NCBI GenBank assembly: GCA_000231825.2
Contig: JH720296.1
Location: forward strand, 2,026,679-2,090,678
DNA length: 64,000 nt
Direction of reading: 5' to 3'
From: Tetrahymena elliotti 4EA
Lineage: Eukaryota > Ciliophora > Oligohymenophorea > Hymenostomatida > Tetrahymenidae
Numbering within the stretch: position 1 is the first letter of the stretch; every line of letters starts with the position of its first letter. Below, one piece after another: positions 12,429-26,384 of the stretch. A program made the translations under genes and the position numbers. The notes beneath the pieces are model-generated. The model had not been told where the DNA came from. It saw only the letters and a list, made by a program, of their open reading frames with translations, and made no database searches.

Positions 12429-14069
12429 TCAATAAACAACTTTTTTCTTTTTCTTTATTTTTTCTTGATCTTAATTTGTGTTTGATGTTTATGATAATAT
12501 TTTTTGATTTATCTATTTAAAGTTTATTGAGTAATCATGAGAATTATTTTATTTTTAGCGAGTATAAACTGGTGGTTTTTTTTCAGTTGTAATTTTAGAA
12601 AAGTCAATTGGTGTGAAAACTTAATTTGCAATTGTTGAGTTAATTTGTGTATTATTGGTTAAAGAAACTAGAGATATATCTTTCAATTTTGATCTTGTTT
12701 CTGCAAGTTTTGACTATGATTAAATATATTTCTGCTACATTTCCTTAAAGTTTAGGTGAAGTTATTCACTTTCTAATTAGTATTTTTTGGCAATTTCTTT
12801 TACTATACTTTCATACTCAATTAAGAACTTCTTTTAATTTGTTTGGACATTTGATTTAAGTTTTTCATTTTCTTTTTTTAGTTTAGATAATTAAGAAAGA
12901 TAATCTTGGCAAACTTTTGAGCAGTTCTTTTTCCAATAGGTAAGCATTTCCGTCAGTTAATTAAATCTTCTTTCAAACATCATAACCTCTACTTTTTATT
13001 CCATATAAGACTATGACTTTTACTTTATTTATAACCAGTTTACTTATTATGTTAGCTTAAATTTCTCATCATGCAAATTATTCTTTTCTTCAATAAGCTA
13101 TTTGATTTTAGTTTATAAATCTTCTTCACTATCTTCGACTTCTTCTTCTTCATCTTCCTTCTACTTTTTATCTTATTGGTTGTACAAGTTCTTTTTAACT
13201 TATTGCTAATTCATTGTTTCTTTCTTCTTTGATGATTTTTTAACATTTTTAATTTAAAACATTAATTTTTCATACTCTTACTTAATTGACATAACAAAAT
13301 ATTGTAATTCTAATATTTCTTGTTGATGAGCTGACTACATTTCAGCTTCTAATTTTTATAAAGACTATTGAGAGAGTTATTAATTTTCTTCTAATTGTTA
13401 TTCTAAAAATGACTTCTCTTATGAAAGAGTATGATATTAATTTCTAGTGATATGAAGATCTGTTTCCATTTCTAAAAGTCTACTTCTAATATCATTTTCC
13501 CCTCTATTTTTTAAGATTTCTCTATTGTATTTCATATTATCTATTTCTTTCTTCAAAAACTAAACTTAATTTTTGAGTTCTTCCTCTTTTAAATAGAACT
13601 AGTTTTATTATTAAGATATTTTATGTCTTTAAAATCTTTCCTAGTTAGTCCTATTTTAAATCTCAAAATTCTATTCATTAATTGTTTTTTATAAATCCTC
13701 AATTTATTCTTATAAACCTTTACTATTCTCTTAAATGGCTAATTCAAGCTTTCTTTTTAACTTAGCTTCATCTTACTTTTCTTCTAATTTTTTCTCTAAA
13801 TCAGAAACCCTCATTTAAAGTTAAGTAACCTCAGATTCTTTTTTCATTAAATTTTTATGCAACTATTCCTTTTAGTGTAGAATTTTAATATTATCACTCA
13901 TTAAACTTTTATTCTTATTAGCAAGTTCTTAAATTTATTACTCATATTACTAAAAGATGCTATTTTATTCCTCTTCATCCATTCTCTTACCTACTTATTG
14001 TTGAAATAAATTATTAATCCTTTCTGTATTGTTGTTGCTTTCCCTTATTTCGTCATCTTACTTCATCAT
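12429..14069 (-). CDS. Coiled-coil protein, function unknown
   Basis: A single frame of 546 aa from ATG ATG at 14069 to TGA at 12431-12429. Almost the whole protein is predicted heptad-rich coiled coil with high E, K, Q and L (for example LEKKLEEKQDEAKLKRKLE and LHLNFKEMQQKYIQSQSKL). Near the middle is an acidic patch KEDEEEEVEDSEEDL that probably breaks the coil. The C-terminal 80 residues are less ordered (EKKPPVYTRQKQNNS) and end with a basic KIKKKKKVVY. No catalytic domain is visible. Open sequence continues about 60 nt upstream of the chosen ATG (YFESDVKDC before MM), so an upstream exon cannot be excluded. Many ciliate basal-body and cytoskeletal proteins look like this, but I do not assign a role. 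Confidence 0.75.
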
Positions 14070-14359
14070 TTTACAGTCTTTAACATCACTTTCAAAGTAT
14101 CCAATATCTTCTGATATTACTATATTGTAATCAAATAAAATATTTCAAATAAAAATAAAAGATAATAAGCTATTTAAATAAAATTGAAAAATAATAATTC
14201 ACTCTTAATCATAATTTAAATTTTCAATTTTTTCATAATCTTTTAATACAAATTTGGAAAAATGAATAAAATTTTTAACTTAAAATTGTAAATAAGAGAA
14301 TCTACTTTTTCACCTCCAAAAAATTTGTTGAAAAATAATTATTTAATGTTTTTAAAAGA

Positions 14360-16183
14360 TCAAAATTTTGAGAGGGGGAAAAATAAGAGGCTTGTGTCGT
14401 AATTAGATTTTAAATAATTTTTTGAAAACTTTTTAATCTAAGCTTAAAAATTAAATTTGTTGATTGATTGATTGATTGATGTTGAGAAATAATTTATAAT
14501 TTTTTTACATTTTTAAGGAGGAGAATATTGCTAAGTAAATGATGTTTTATTTCTTTAGTTGTTTAACATGTTTGAAGAATGATTAATCATAGCTCCACTT
14601 TATATGTTTAGATTACTATTTTCTAATAATTAAATTTAACTTTGATTCAAAAGAGAAGTATTCTGTTTATCTGCTATTCCGATGTGAGAAATAGTTGATT
14701 TATCTTAAAAAGTAGCTCTAAAGGGACTTTAGCTTTTTACCTACTGCATGGACTAGTTCTATCTATCATCATATTTATTTTAATTTCTTGATGATGAGGT
14801 TACATTTTAACCAAATGGTTTTTTTGAAAATTAAGTGTTGCTATTTATGTATTCATTAAATCTATTTGAAGGCTCAGTCTTAGTGTAGCTCATACTTGTC
14901 AACTCAAATTTATTTGGCATATTTTAGTTTAATGATCTGACAGTATTATTTTGTTTAGCTGATGTGGCTTATGTTACTGTAGTTGTAGGGATTTTACTTT
15001 CATAATCATCATTGCATATATTCTTAAAATCCTTTTTGCCACTATCTATGAAAGATTGAGAAGCATTATGACTTTAATTATTGGATTTATTTATTGAGCT
15101 ACTATCTCTTTATTTGTTAAAAGCACTTACCCTTTAGTTACTTGTGTAGTTTTCTGTTTCCATTTTTTTGAGTGAAGACTCCCTTGGATTTAATTTATCC
15201 AATGAGTTGTTTTTATTGATGATGCTTTCGTTTTGGAGCAATTTGTTTCCTTCTAAAAGAGCACGAACATCAACACTTTAATACTTTTGTTATTAATTAG
15301 TTTGAATTTAATTAGAAAAATAACTAGGTTTAGAAGAGTAATTAATTCGATTATTTGCATCATCATTTGTTTGCATTTATTAATTCACTTCAAAGTTATT
15401 ATCAAAATTGTTAATATATTCGTTTAAAAATCTTCTGGTATCAATATTTTACTCGCTTTAATTATCTTCTTATTGCTATTGATGCAGATTTTTAAGATTT
15501 TCTTTAAACTAATTGCTGAACATGTTACCTATTTAAATTGTTTGGTTGTCATTGATTTATTTCTATTTAAAATTTCTATTGAAAGATGATGTAGAGTAGC
15601 TTATTGGATCATCGTTTTCTTAATTACTTTTAATAAAATCTAATTACTCCATTTAAGAATCACCAGCCAATAAGTTAATGTCTGTATTAATTCTATCATT
15701 CTTACCAAAGGTGTTTGCAAATTCCATGTAATTATCATCTTAAGAGATTCTTTCTTGCTCTTATTAAATAATTTGTTTTTATAACATCTTTTATTATTTA
15801 GTCATAGTAGGAGAACTTTCACTTTGATTTTCATTTCCGTTGTTTAATCCAAGAAGATTTCTAATCTTTTATAGCTTTTGATGAATTTATTCCTCAGGGA
15901 ATTCTAATTCACTTTGCTATTACATCAACTTCTGTTTAATTGATAAAACCTAGTTGTTGTTTTTATTCTGGTTAGAAAATGCTTCAATATTTTCTTTAAA
16001 TTATTAATCATCCTAATCATCACCAATATTATTTTCTTAATTCAAGTTAGATTCTCTTTGCATATTCCACATTCTGACTTCTTCTTCAGCTTATTCAGCG
16101 TTCTTTTAAAATTCTAATAACTCCTATTGCCTTTATTGCTTTTTATGGAGTAATGTCTGGCTAATATAGTCTTCTTCTTCCAT
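14360..16183 (-). CDS. Q/N-rich low-complexity protein, function unknown
   Basis: A single frame of 607 aa from ATG at 16183 to TGA at 14362-14360. The N-terminal 60 residues look structured: LLHKKQQRQQELLEFQKNAE then VRMWNMQRESN, charged and helical. The rest is rich in N, Q, S and D with no recognisable domain. In-frame TAA/TAG codons encode most of the glutamines. The last 55 codons pass through a (TGAT)5 microsatellite (14461-14480) and have intergenic-like composition, so the true end may be a spliced exon or lie near 14500. It lies only 290 bp upstream of the coiled-coil gene in the same orientation. I do not assign a function. Confidence 0.65.
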
Positions 16184-17037
16184 ATTCAATTCACAACAAT
16201 AAATATCTTTTTTAAAAATTATAAATTAAATTTTCAATCAAAAAGAATGATTGTCAATTCAAATATCTGCAAACAATTATTAATAATCATTAATTAGTTT
16301 AAATTCAAAAAATATCTTCCAATCAAACTTATAAATCAATCAAAACTCTAATTTTTTGATTTACTCTAATCACCTTTTTAAAATTTACCAATAAGGATGA
16401 ATCACTTATTATTCTAAAAATAAAAATTGATCTAAACATAATTTATCTAAACAACCATAAATTTAAGCTAAACTAATTATAAATATTATTTGTTCTTTGT
16501 GTGATCACTAAAGAATAAAATAGAGTTTTAACATTTAAAGAAAGTAAAAAAATTAATTCTCAACAAATAAAACTTTTATGATTAAATTACAAATATCAAG
16601 GGTCAAATAATAAATTTTTAAGATTTTTTTAAAAAAAATATCAGTATTGCTAATGAATAGCAATAGATACCCTAAATGAAAACATAGAATTCTATTAATC
16701 ATTTTTAATTTAGAATTTTGGAAGTATTAAATTAAAAGGTGTCATTTATTATATAATTTAATGAATTTTAATAAAATAAATAATTAAAAATTTGCATTTT
16801 TCTTAAATTTTAAGAGAATTCATTAATTTATGGAATTTTTATTAAAATATGATGAGTTAAATTTTTGAAAAATTTAAATAAATATCTTTAGATTATAAAT
16901 GTAATGGTGAGAAAGCTAAAGGAAAATTGAAAACTTAACATGAAAGAAACACTAAAGAATCCAAGAAATTTTAAGATAAATTATTAATTGTATAAATATA
17001 ATTATATATGTTAAACTAAAATAGAATTTAATGAAAA
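16184..17037. other. Intergenic, A+T-rich
   Basis: No gene seen on either strand. It should hold the promoter of the Q/N-rich gene and the 3' flank of the WD40 gene. Composition is A+T-rich throughout with scattered TGA in all frames. Confidence 0.5.
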
Positions 17038-19511
17038 TCATCTCCACTTTAGACCTAAAATTTAAACTTAACCATTAGAATGAGAAGTGTATAGATTCTA
17101 AAGGTCTCTATCATAAATTAATTAACTAACTCCAGAGTAAGTTCCCATATAGTCTTTGATTTTTTAAGGTTATTAACCATAGTTTTGGTTTTCTTTTACT
17201 GATTATTCCAAAGAGACATGCCAAAATGCTATTCCTCCCTCTTTTTTATCACCCCAAAGACCTAAAATAATAATATTACTATCCACAATAACCTCTATAC
17301 TTGTTACAATCATTTATTCTGCAAAAATATAGAGAAGAGAATAGTTTTTAATATTCCATACTTTTATTTTTTTATCCATACCACTAGATATCAATAAAGA
17401 CTGTTTGGAATTTTTTTATAAATTAATTTCCTTAAGTTGATAAATTCTATCTTCATGGGCTTACAAACTTTTTAGAATTTTACCAGCTTTATGGTCCCAA
17501 AATTTAATATATTTATTATCTCCACTGGCTAATCTAACTCCATCATTTAGAACATGCAAACTCCATATTGTATCTTGGCTACCTTCTAATAAGTTTTCAC
17601 ATTCTCCATTAAAAATATTCCATATTCTTATAATTCTATCATTTCCACCTGTTGCAAGCTTATTAGTGAAATCAATAAACTTAACAGCCCATGTTTTACC
17701 TGTGTGGCCTCTTAAAGTGACTAACTACTTCCATTCTGAATATTCCTAATAAAATTTAAATTATAAATTATAAATCATAAAAATAAAATGATTACTTTCC
17801 AAATACGAATTGTTTTATCATATGAAGAAGATGCAAGAAGATTATGTTTATTAGAATATGATAATTAGTAAACCTCATCAGTATGACCTTTTAATTCTTG
17901 AATCAAAGAGGAATTATTCTTTTTCCATATTTTAATTATACTATCATAGGAACATGTTGCTATTTTATTATTACCAACACTAACCATATCTCTAATAACA
18001 TTGTTGTGAGCTAATATATTTCCAAGAGGATTGATAAAAAAGTTTTCTTGTTCCACAGTAAAGTTTGGTGTTTAGCTTGTTGCTTCTTGTAAATTTTAAT
18101 TAGATCTCTACTCTATTAAATTCTATTTATTACTTATACTCTGACTTGTATTTTATCTAACATCACTTCTATATGGGGATTACTCTTTAGGAGATGTGGA
18201 TGATGCATAACTTCTAGATAATAAATGAGTTTCTTTTCTACGAGATTGCTAAGTATTTGTTGTATTTGGTTAATATTCTGCTAGATTTTTGTAAGTCGTT
18301 TCACTCTAAAATGAACTATTTAGCTATTAAGAAATCCTATTAGTTTAACTCTTTGTTTATTATTTGCTGCTACTACTATGTGAAGGAGGTGGCAACCCCT
18401 ATGATACAGATCTATTATATGAAACTTATTAGCTTGGCTAAAATTGTGTTGATGAAGAGGAAGATTATTATTACTTAGCTTAATAGCTTAAATTATTGTT
18501 ATTATTTAACGAATTTGAATCACTTTAAAAAGTTTCTTCTTAGCGTTGCATAGTGAATTATGCAGAATTTCGCTGGTTATTTGAACTATTTAAAGTGAAA
18601 CTCTACATATTTTATTTTTGTAAAGTTGAGTAATCTAATATATTTTATAAAGATAGCTAAATTTATTGATGCATTTCTGATATTTCATTTTCAATATTTT
18701 CTTATACAGTTACAATCTAATTTTGCATTTCTTGTAAATGATTTTCATATTACTATGGAAAGATTTATAGCTTGAAATTAAACTAGTTGTTGTAATTGTT
18801 GTCATTTAGATTTTATAAAGAAGTTACTTTCTATACCATTTTATTAATTAACTCTGTATGGTGAGATGCATTTTTTATATTATTATTTTCATACATTTTA
18901 AGTGTTTCTGTAAGATCTGAAACTTTAATATCAAAAGTTTGATATCCATGTATCTCCTGTAAGAATATCTAATATAAATAATCTTTGGTCTTTTAAATTG
19001 CTTCATAAGTTTTTTAGCTAAATATTTTAAGTGATTCAATTATATCGTTTTGGACTTGCATAACTTATTCTAGCATAAGATCTATTTAGTTACTACCATT
19101 TTCATCAATTTAATTCTGTAATATTGTTTATCTTAGTTGTTCCTTAAATTGAGAAAGAAATATTTAAAGTGGAATAGTTTCATGCTTTTAATGTTCAAAA
19201 TGCATGCACATTGTACAAATAACACCTCTTTTTAAGCAGTTTTCATCAATGCAAACTAAATTTAATGGATTGCCTTCATGGCCGTCATGAATACAGCTAA
19301 TTATATTTGATGTCTATATATTTTGTTAGCTAAATTAAGAATTTTAGGAGTTTAAATTCATAAAATATTAGCTATTCAATATGTTTTAACTGTTTTCCCT
19401 TAATTTCGGTAAGTTAGTAAAGTTGAAAGCTCCATTGCTCCCTTAAAAGCTGGAATTTAAACTATTTCTAGATAGGTTAAAACCGTTAATATTATGTTAA
19501 TTCTACCTCAT
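17038..19511 (-). CDS. B-box-like zinc finger, coiled coil and WD40 repeat protein
   Basis: Two exons (19511-17796, 17745-17038; 50-bp intron 17746-17795) encode 807 aa. Residues about 72-115 have a zinc-binding pattern of B-box type: CIHDGHEG, then CIDENC, CTMC and HFEHQKHE. Then comes a long helical, coiled-coil-rich segment (about 120-330). A Q/S/N-rich linker follows (about 330-530). The C-terminal 270 residues are six or seven WD40 repeats: IATCSYDSIIKIWKK, LASSSYDKTIRIWKE, LATGGNDRIIRIWNI, LASGDNKYIKFWDH and ISSGMDKKIKVWNI. WD40 propellers are protein-binding platforms. The B-box plus coiled-coil order resembles TRIM proteins, but no RING is seen, so ubiquitin-ligase activity is not supported. 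An in-frame extension upstream of the chosen ATG stays open for over 200 nt, so the start is uncertain. Confidence 0.85.
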
Positions 19512-22089
19512 AAAATTATGTTAAATAGAATGATGAATTTTCTAATAATTAGTTTTATTGCTAAAATGTAGTACTCCTAGTTATGAAATGTTAAATAATA
19601 TGTTTTATGTTTATTAATGTCTGCTACTTTTATCTACTAACTAAAATAGACTGGATTTATCAGCTTTTGTTATTTATTAGTTTTGTTTGAGTTAAGATTT
19701 TAATTAAATTTTTGAATAATTAATCTTAATCCACTAACGTTCTATCCGAAAATATTCACAAAAAAGCAAACAAACAAATAATTATCCTAAAATACTTTGA
19801 AAAATCAGGTATAAATTTCTGTATTAGTTTTTAGTTCAAGTAATATAGTGTAAAAATAGTTAAATCTTTTATTATTTGGATTTAAAGTTAAAAATTATTT
19901 TTTTGTTTAAATTATTTAAAATTATCTAACAGTCACAAAACTAAAGATGAATGATGGATTTAATTACAAATAATTAAAATATTATCTAATTTTTATACTA
20001 AAATAATTTCTAAAATTTTAAATTAAGAAATTGACAAATTTTTCATTTATTTTAACATCTTAATAAACATATTTGATCATATAGGATAAAATTAAAAAAA
20101 ATATTCTTACCTTTTAAGTAAGAACATAAATTTTATCAAAAGAAAAATCAACTTAAAAAAAGAATAATTTTAAAACTTAAAGCATTAAACAATTATGGAA
20201 AGAAAACTAATTTTATCCAAAATTAATTTAAAAAATAAATTAACATAAAAATTTTTAAAAATAAGACTTTATACCATCAACTATTTCTAATAAATATTAA
20301 ATTAGAGTGAATTTGTTTTGGTTCTGTTATCTTTTTCTAATTTTAAAAACTTGCATGGATAAAAGAGAAGAATCCTTTATCGAATTTGAACCATAGATAA
20401 TAGATAAATAGTTAAATTTATGTAAATTTTTTGTTTTCAAATACAATGTCAACTATTTTGATATTAATTTAAATTTTATTTCTAAAATAAAAAGTTTAAT
20501 TCAACTTGAATGAATTTACATTTATTTTGTTTTCATAAATAAACGGCATGGCATATCTTTTTTAATTTTTATAAGATAAAATTAAAAAACGAGCTTAAAA
20601 GTTGGTTTGATGGACGAAATAAAAATGCAAATTCATAAAAAAATTATCAACAATATTTTAGTCTATTCAGGAACATAAAAAATACAATAATAACATAAGA
20701 TCAATATTTTTTTTATTTAAATAACATAAAAATGAATGAATGAATTAAAGAAATAAATAATTGGTCATGACGAACTGACGTACTATCTATTACATAATAA
20801 ACAGTTAATTTAACTTCAGTGAGTTCATTAATTCATTTTTGAAACACCAATTAATTTATTTTAAGTATTTGTTTTTCAATTTCTAGAAAGGAGTTTAAAA
20901 AATGTTTTTTGAAATTAATAGTTTTATTTGAAGTAAAAAAGATATTTTTATTATTTATTACGGCTTTTGTTTTTTAATAAGTAAAGTTTTTAAATTAGAT
21001 TGATCAAAATTGTACATTCTATTTATAAAGCCTAATAATAAATGAATGCTCACAAAATAAAATTAATACTTGATTTTTAAACAGATAAAAAGAACTCTTC
21101 TGATTATTTTAATAAGAAATATGATATATTTAAATCGACGACGAGGTTAAGCATAAAGTTTATTAATTCAAAAGAAAATTTGAAAAAGCTGAAAATAATA
21201 CAATTGGCTTTTATGTATCTATAGTTACTTTTTCAAGAGTTAAGCTCATAAATTTTTAGTGTGTGATAGTGCTTTTAGGAGTATATTTTGAAAATAAAAA
21301 TTTGATTAAAGAAAATTATTCTTAAATAGAGATTTGATCAAGCAATAAAATGTAATTTATTTTTAGAAAATTAAATTCAACATTAAAATTGTTATTTAAA
21401 GACTACATCTCATCTAGTGATAATTAGAGATATATATTATTTAGATTTAAAGAAAAATGTGTAAGGTAATACAGAAAGGAATAATATTTTTGGTTGAATG
21501 TATTAACTAATACTTTGTGGGCTAATTAATCATTTTTTATAAAAGAAAATTTAATCTATGAGAGATAAAGTAATAATAAATTTGTAAAATAAACAAAAAT
21601 TTTTTCTTGATTTAAGATAACCAATATACACTAATAGCTAATTAAAGTTATTTGCTTGCCTAATTTCAATTAAATTAATAAATTTACTTTATTGTCTTTT
21701 GAATGTGAATTTTGTTATAAATAGTTTGTCTTTTTGTTAATATTTATAAATTCTTTTGTTTCTTTGCTTGTTTGTTTAATTGTTTATATTTAATTTCAAG
21801 GCATGGCTTTAGTTATTCATAAATGACTTAATATATAAATAAATCAGTCGATTTATCAATCAATCACTTTGATTTTCTTAATATGTATGTAAAAAAGAAT
21901 TTGAGATTGAGATGGATTTATGGAAACACTAACTTCAAATAAGAAATACTACTTAACTTGTAAAGAGAAAGGCGATTGATTGATTGGATTGATTAAAGAA
22001 AAGGAAAACAAAAATAGTTAAGGAAAATTATTAATAAAAAGAAAAAAATAAATTAATTATAAAAGAGAGTATATCAGATATTGAAAATA
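19512..22089. other. Long intergenic region between divergent genes
   Basis: 2.6 kb between the WD40 gene (-) and the transporter gene (+), so it probably holds both promoters. I could not support a gene. Two short frames look slightly coding-like: an ATG frame at 20354 (begins MDKREESFIEFEPQ, about 57 codons) and a frame without ATG near 21123-21340 (VKHKVYQFKRKFEKAENN). Both are within the length expected by chance when only TGA stops. Short TGAT/TCAA tracts lie near 21845-21870 and 21975-21995. Confidence 0.5.
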
Positions 22090-24545
22090 ATGGCTGAAGA
22101 CGAAAAGATTAAGTCTTAGAATAATTTGAAAGAGTCATTACTTTCAAAGACAGATACAGGAGAAGCTAAAGCAAAATAGTATTAAGCAAAATAAATCTTT
22201 GGTGCTGATGGTAACTTGATAGCATTATCAGTTATGAACTTCTTTTTGAATGCAGCAGTCTCAGTAATTACACCTTTTTATCCAGGTATTGCTTCAGATA
22301 AAGGTGTTAATTAAACTCTTATTGGTTTAATTTTTGCTCTCAATCCTATTGGAAGTTTTTCCGTTTCGTTGTCTATTGGTTAAATGATGGGTTACTTGGG
22401 TAAAAAAAATTTGATGTTTTATGGTTTGATAATCTAAGTTTTGACAATTGTAACATTTGGTGTAGTCTATTATATTGATAATTTGGGAGCTTTTATCGCT
22501 GTTTCTATGATTGCCCGTTTTTTCCAAGGAGCATCTCGTTCCTGCTACGGTGCTGCTACCTTCGGTTATGTTCCATAATTATGGCCTGACTCGTAATTTC
22601 ATTTTAAAACTTTAATTATTCTTATTAGGGGGATGACAAGCAATGCAATTTTCACCAAGCAATTTATAAATCAAATAAACTATTCATAAATAATATCTTT
22701 AAAGATTACTTATCTCTAGAAAGACTATAATTTTCTTGTTAATTCCTTGATTAATTATTTCAATCATCAAATCTACCAAATATTTTATGGTTTGAGAGTA
22801 AATAAAATCTTTTATATTTAGTGAGCTATAAAGTAAATACTAGTTAAATTAGGCAGAGAGAGATTAAATAATTGGTCAATTTTTATAATTTCAAGTAAGG
22901 CTAATCAAAGATAAAAAAATAAACTTAAACTTAAATAGCAAGCGTATATTTTGATTTTAAAGATATTTTTCAGACAAAACAACAAGCAAAAAGCAAAGTA
23001 GTATCATAAATTATTATTTAAACATACGAGAATTGAATTAATTTTAAGTGAAAAAATTTTGCTAATTTAAATTTTTCAAAATCGCTTTTATAAAATTCTT
23101 AAATCAAGGAATTAAAATAGTTTTATTTACTAGCAATTTGATGACTTAATTTATCAAGCAAAGCCCTAATTATTTTTTAACCAACGAATCATTTTAATAA
23201 AATATTTTTTTGAATAAATAGAGTTCAAAAGAAAATTGGTATCATGGAAACTATGACTGCTATTGGTTTATTACTTGGTCCTATGATTGGTTAAGCTTTG
23301 AATAATCTTGCTGGAAGCAATGAAGCCTTAGCTTACTAATTGCCATTTTATGTTTTGAGTGGTATTTTCACACTTTGTATATTCACTATTAAATGGTTGC
23401 CTCCTGATGTTAAAAATAAAGTCGAAATTGACAAGGTTAAAGCTCTTGATTGTATGAAGGTTGGACCTATCTTTTGGACTTTCTCTCTCATGACAGCAAG
23501 TGCAGTTGCCAATACTTATATCAACCCTTAATACACTAAGCATATGGTTAGTCTCGGGTTAGATGAAGGTAAAGCTGGTTACGTTATCTCTGTTGGTGCC
23601 TTCTTTTACATGGTCTTCCTTCACTTAATGCCTCACATTTCTAAAAGACTTGATAAAAAGTTTATTATTACTCTTGGTACTTTCATATCTATCCTTGGTA
23701 TATTGGTACAAGCTCCTGAAACTTACATAGGACTTCCTCTAGGAGGTGACCACTGGTATTTAGTTACTGTAGGACAATCAATAAATGGTATTGCCTCTGC
23801 AATGGTTATCCTTCCTATGATTCCAGAATTAATTGAACTTATTGTTGTCAATGAAATGAAGCTTCGTAAGGCTGCCTAGCCCGATCTCAAAATGATCAGA
23901 GCTTGCAGTGATATGGGTTCTAGTATTTTCGTAGGTGGTTATGCTCTAGGTACTTTTATTGGTCCTTTCGGAGGTTCTCTCCTTTATGATGTCTTTGGAG
24001 GTGGTGGTAAAGGCGATGATGATGATGCTAGGGCCTTTAGAGATGAATCAAGAGTGTTTATGGCTTTAGTTACTGCTATTATGATTGCTTATATCATCTT
24101 TGGTAAAGGTTATCTTGGCCTTATTTCGACTGCTAAAAAGCTTAAAATTTGTCAAAAGAAAAAGAAAGCTGTAAATAATGAAGATGCTATCAACAAAAGA
24201 AAGACCCTCTTAGCAGAAAGATAAGCTGCTGGAAAGCTTAACCCTACTACCGACAATAACGGAATAAATAATACAACTTTCAACACTACTTCTATGAATT
24301 AACAACAGTAGTAAAACAGAGACAGTGAAATCAAAGGAGAAAGCTAAGTTGGAGAAAGCTAGGAAGACAAGTTCAAGCTTAGCGAGCACTCTGATGATGA
24401 ATTGTTATCAGATAACTCTCTTTGCGATGTTCTATCAGCTGGTAGTGGTGGACCTGGTGAAGATGGAGAAAACCGCCGCATTCCTCCACCCATCATTGAT
24501 CCAACTGGTCAGGAAAATGAAAATAACACATATTACTTTGAGTGA
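22090..24545 (+). CDS. Major facilitator superfamily transporter
   Basis: Two exons (22090-22592, 23222-24545; 629-bp intron) encode 608 aa. After a hydrophilic N-terminus of about 40 residues come about twelve hydrophobic segments, for example LIALSVMNFFLNAAVSVIT, LIGLIFALNPIGSFSVSLS, GYVISVGAFFYMVFLHLM and VFMALVTAIMIAYIIFG. Typical MFS features are ARFFQGASRSCYGAATFGYV in helices 4-5 and TAIGLLLGPMIGQAL (motif C-like) in helix 5 after the conserved intron. The central loop is basic. The C-terminal 120 residues are cytosolic, Q/N/D-rich and end with IPPPIIDPTGQENEN. The pattern recalls the drug:H+ or vesicular amine (SLC18-like) branch, but the substrate is unknown. Codon use in exon 2 is rich in GGT, CTT and CTC, suggesting strong expression. 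Confidence 0.9.
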
Positions 24546-26384
24546 TTTGGATAAAACACTACTTCCTTCGTTTTATAATTAATATTACTATTATATAAAA
24601 TTATTAGTGTATATCTATCAGCCTGCCTATCTTACTTAATACCAGAGCTTATTTTGTTGAGGATATTTATTAATTGTATCCCTAAATCAATTTATTATTA
24701 TTAGCAAACAATCAAGCAAGCAAGCAGTAGATTGATATCAATAGCTTTATTAATGTGATGTTAAAAGCTTAAAGAAGGAATACATTTATTTTCATCCAGG
24801 TAACGAGATGAATTTAAACAATTTATTCATTCACTCTCAAATACATACATTTATACATACAGTTTCTTTAAATAAAACAATAAAACCCTTCAGATTAATA
24901 AAAAATACTTTACAGTAAAAACAATCAAAAGAGCAAAAAATAAGCAATCAAATAGGCAATCTATTATATATAATTTAAAGTCGTCTGTTTGGATTAACTA
25001 AAAGAGAAAATTTTTGTTCGAAATTAATCAATTTTTAGATAGATTTAAATCAAATTATAACAAATATTAATATTATAAAATAAGTAATAAAAAATGCATA
25101 CATTTTTATATCTGCACATATTTTTCTACATTCTAATTATGAGGGGCAATTTCCACAAAATTATTTTCAATCTATTTTCTATTTTTTCAAAACAAATTCC
25201 TTCTTTAAAAATTCAGATTCTGATTTTGAGAAACTATTTCCTCATTACTTAATATCAATCAATCTTAAAATTAGATATTTAAGTTTTTTATATATCTAAG
25301 ATAAAATTTAGATAATTTTTTTCTTCTATAAACTAGCCTAATTCATTATTTACTTTTAAATTTTGAGTTTTTTTTTGTGTGGGTGGAGTCAATCAATAAA
25401 TGCGAACTTTAGAAAAAGAATACATAAAAAATGAGTTCATATGAAAATTTAAAATGAAATTTGAAGATGGCTTTAGAATTTTGGAATTAAAAAAATATTT
25501 TAAATTTATTCATTTTAATTTTTTCAAAAAATTAGCTTCATGCTTTATCTTAGCTAATATTTTTACTCGTCTTCATTGATTTGAAGAACTAAGTACTAAA
25601 CATAATTTTAAGAATAAAAAAGCAAATTTGTAGATAAAACTTAAACAGGGTTATTAATAGATAGTCAATTATTTTATTGTAGTTTTTTTTAGGCTCATTA
25701 ACTTACAGTAAACATTAAATGGAATATCAACATAAAAATAATAAATTAATATGAGCAATTAAAATAAGGTTAATAAATGTCTATTAAGTCACTATCACAA
25801 AACTATTTTAAGTTCATTAACTTGCAAAAGAAGATTAGTTAATATTTTGTTATGAGTTTTAAAAACTTGACTGTTATTTGTGAAGAAATAAATAGAATTT
25901 CAAGGAAAAATGCTAAGAATAAAAATAGGGAAAATAAAATTTAAAGGTGGGTCTTAGGTGATTTTAATGATTGATTTGAAAAATAAGGAAATTTTATAAT
26001 TGGCTTTACTTTTAAGATTTTTATTCAGTTTTGACAAGTATTAGAGTAGTTAGAGTGAGGAGAGAAGCTTGAAGAGTGAAAGTATAATAATGTAGTAAAG
26101 AAAAAAGGAAACAAAAGAAGAGTGAAAAGATGATGTTGATGACAAAAGAATATTTTGATGCAAATTAAAGTCAGGGAAATAAATAAATAACAAAAGAAAT
26201 AAAAATATTCACAAGTTATCATTTTGAATTATTATTATTTCTTTTATTAATTTGTTTGTAATTAAAAGAGATACTGATTAACACTTATGCCTAGCATTCA
26301 ACCACCCCAATTATTACAGTTTCTTAATTTAGTAAATTAATTACTCAAAAATAATCAAACACTCATTTAATAAAAGAATATCTT
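24546..26384. other. Intergenic between convergent genes
   Basis: No gene seen. It is the 3' flank of the transporter (+) and of the Sfi1-like gene (-). A purine-rich stretch at about 26040-26170 (AAGAAGAGTGAAAAGATGAT and similar) gives long but meaningless open frames on the minus strand. AAGCAAGCAAGC tracts occur near 24715. Confidence 0.5.

Noticed and set aside
20354..20530. ATG frame starting MDKREESFIEFEPQ
   Set aside because: Only about 57 codons and no supported continuing exon; chance frames of this length are common with one stop codon.
26025..26222. 65-codon minus-strand hydrophobic ORF
   Set aside because: Complement of a purine-rich tract; only F, Y, L, S, I, H type residues, no start context or neighbours supporting it.
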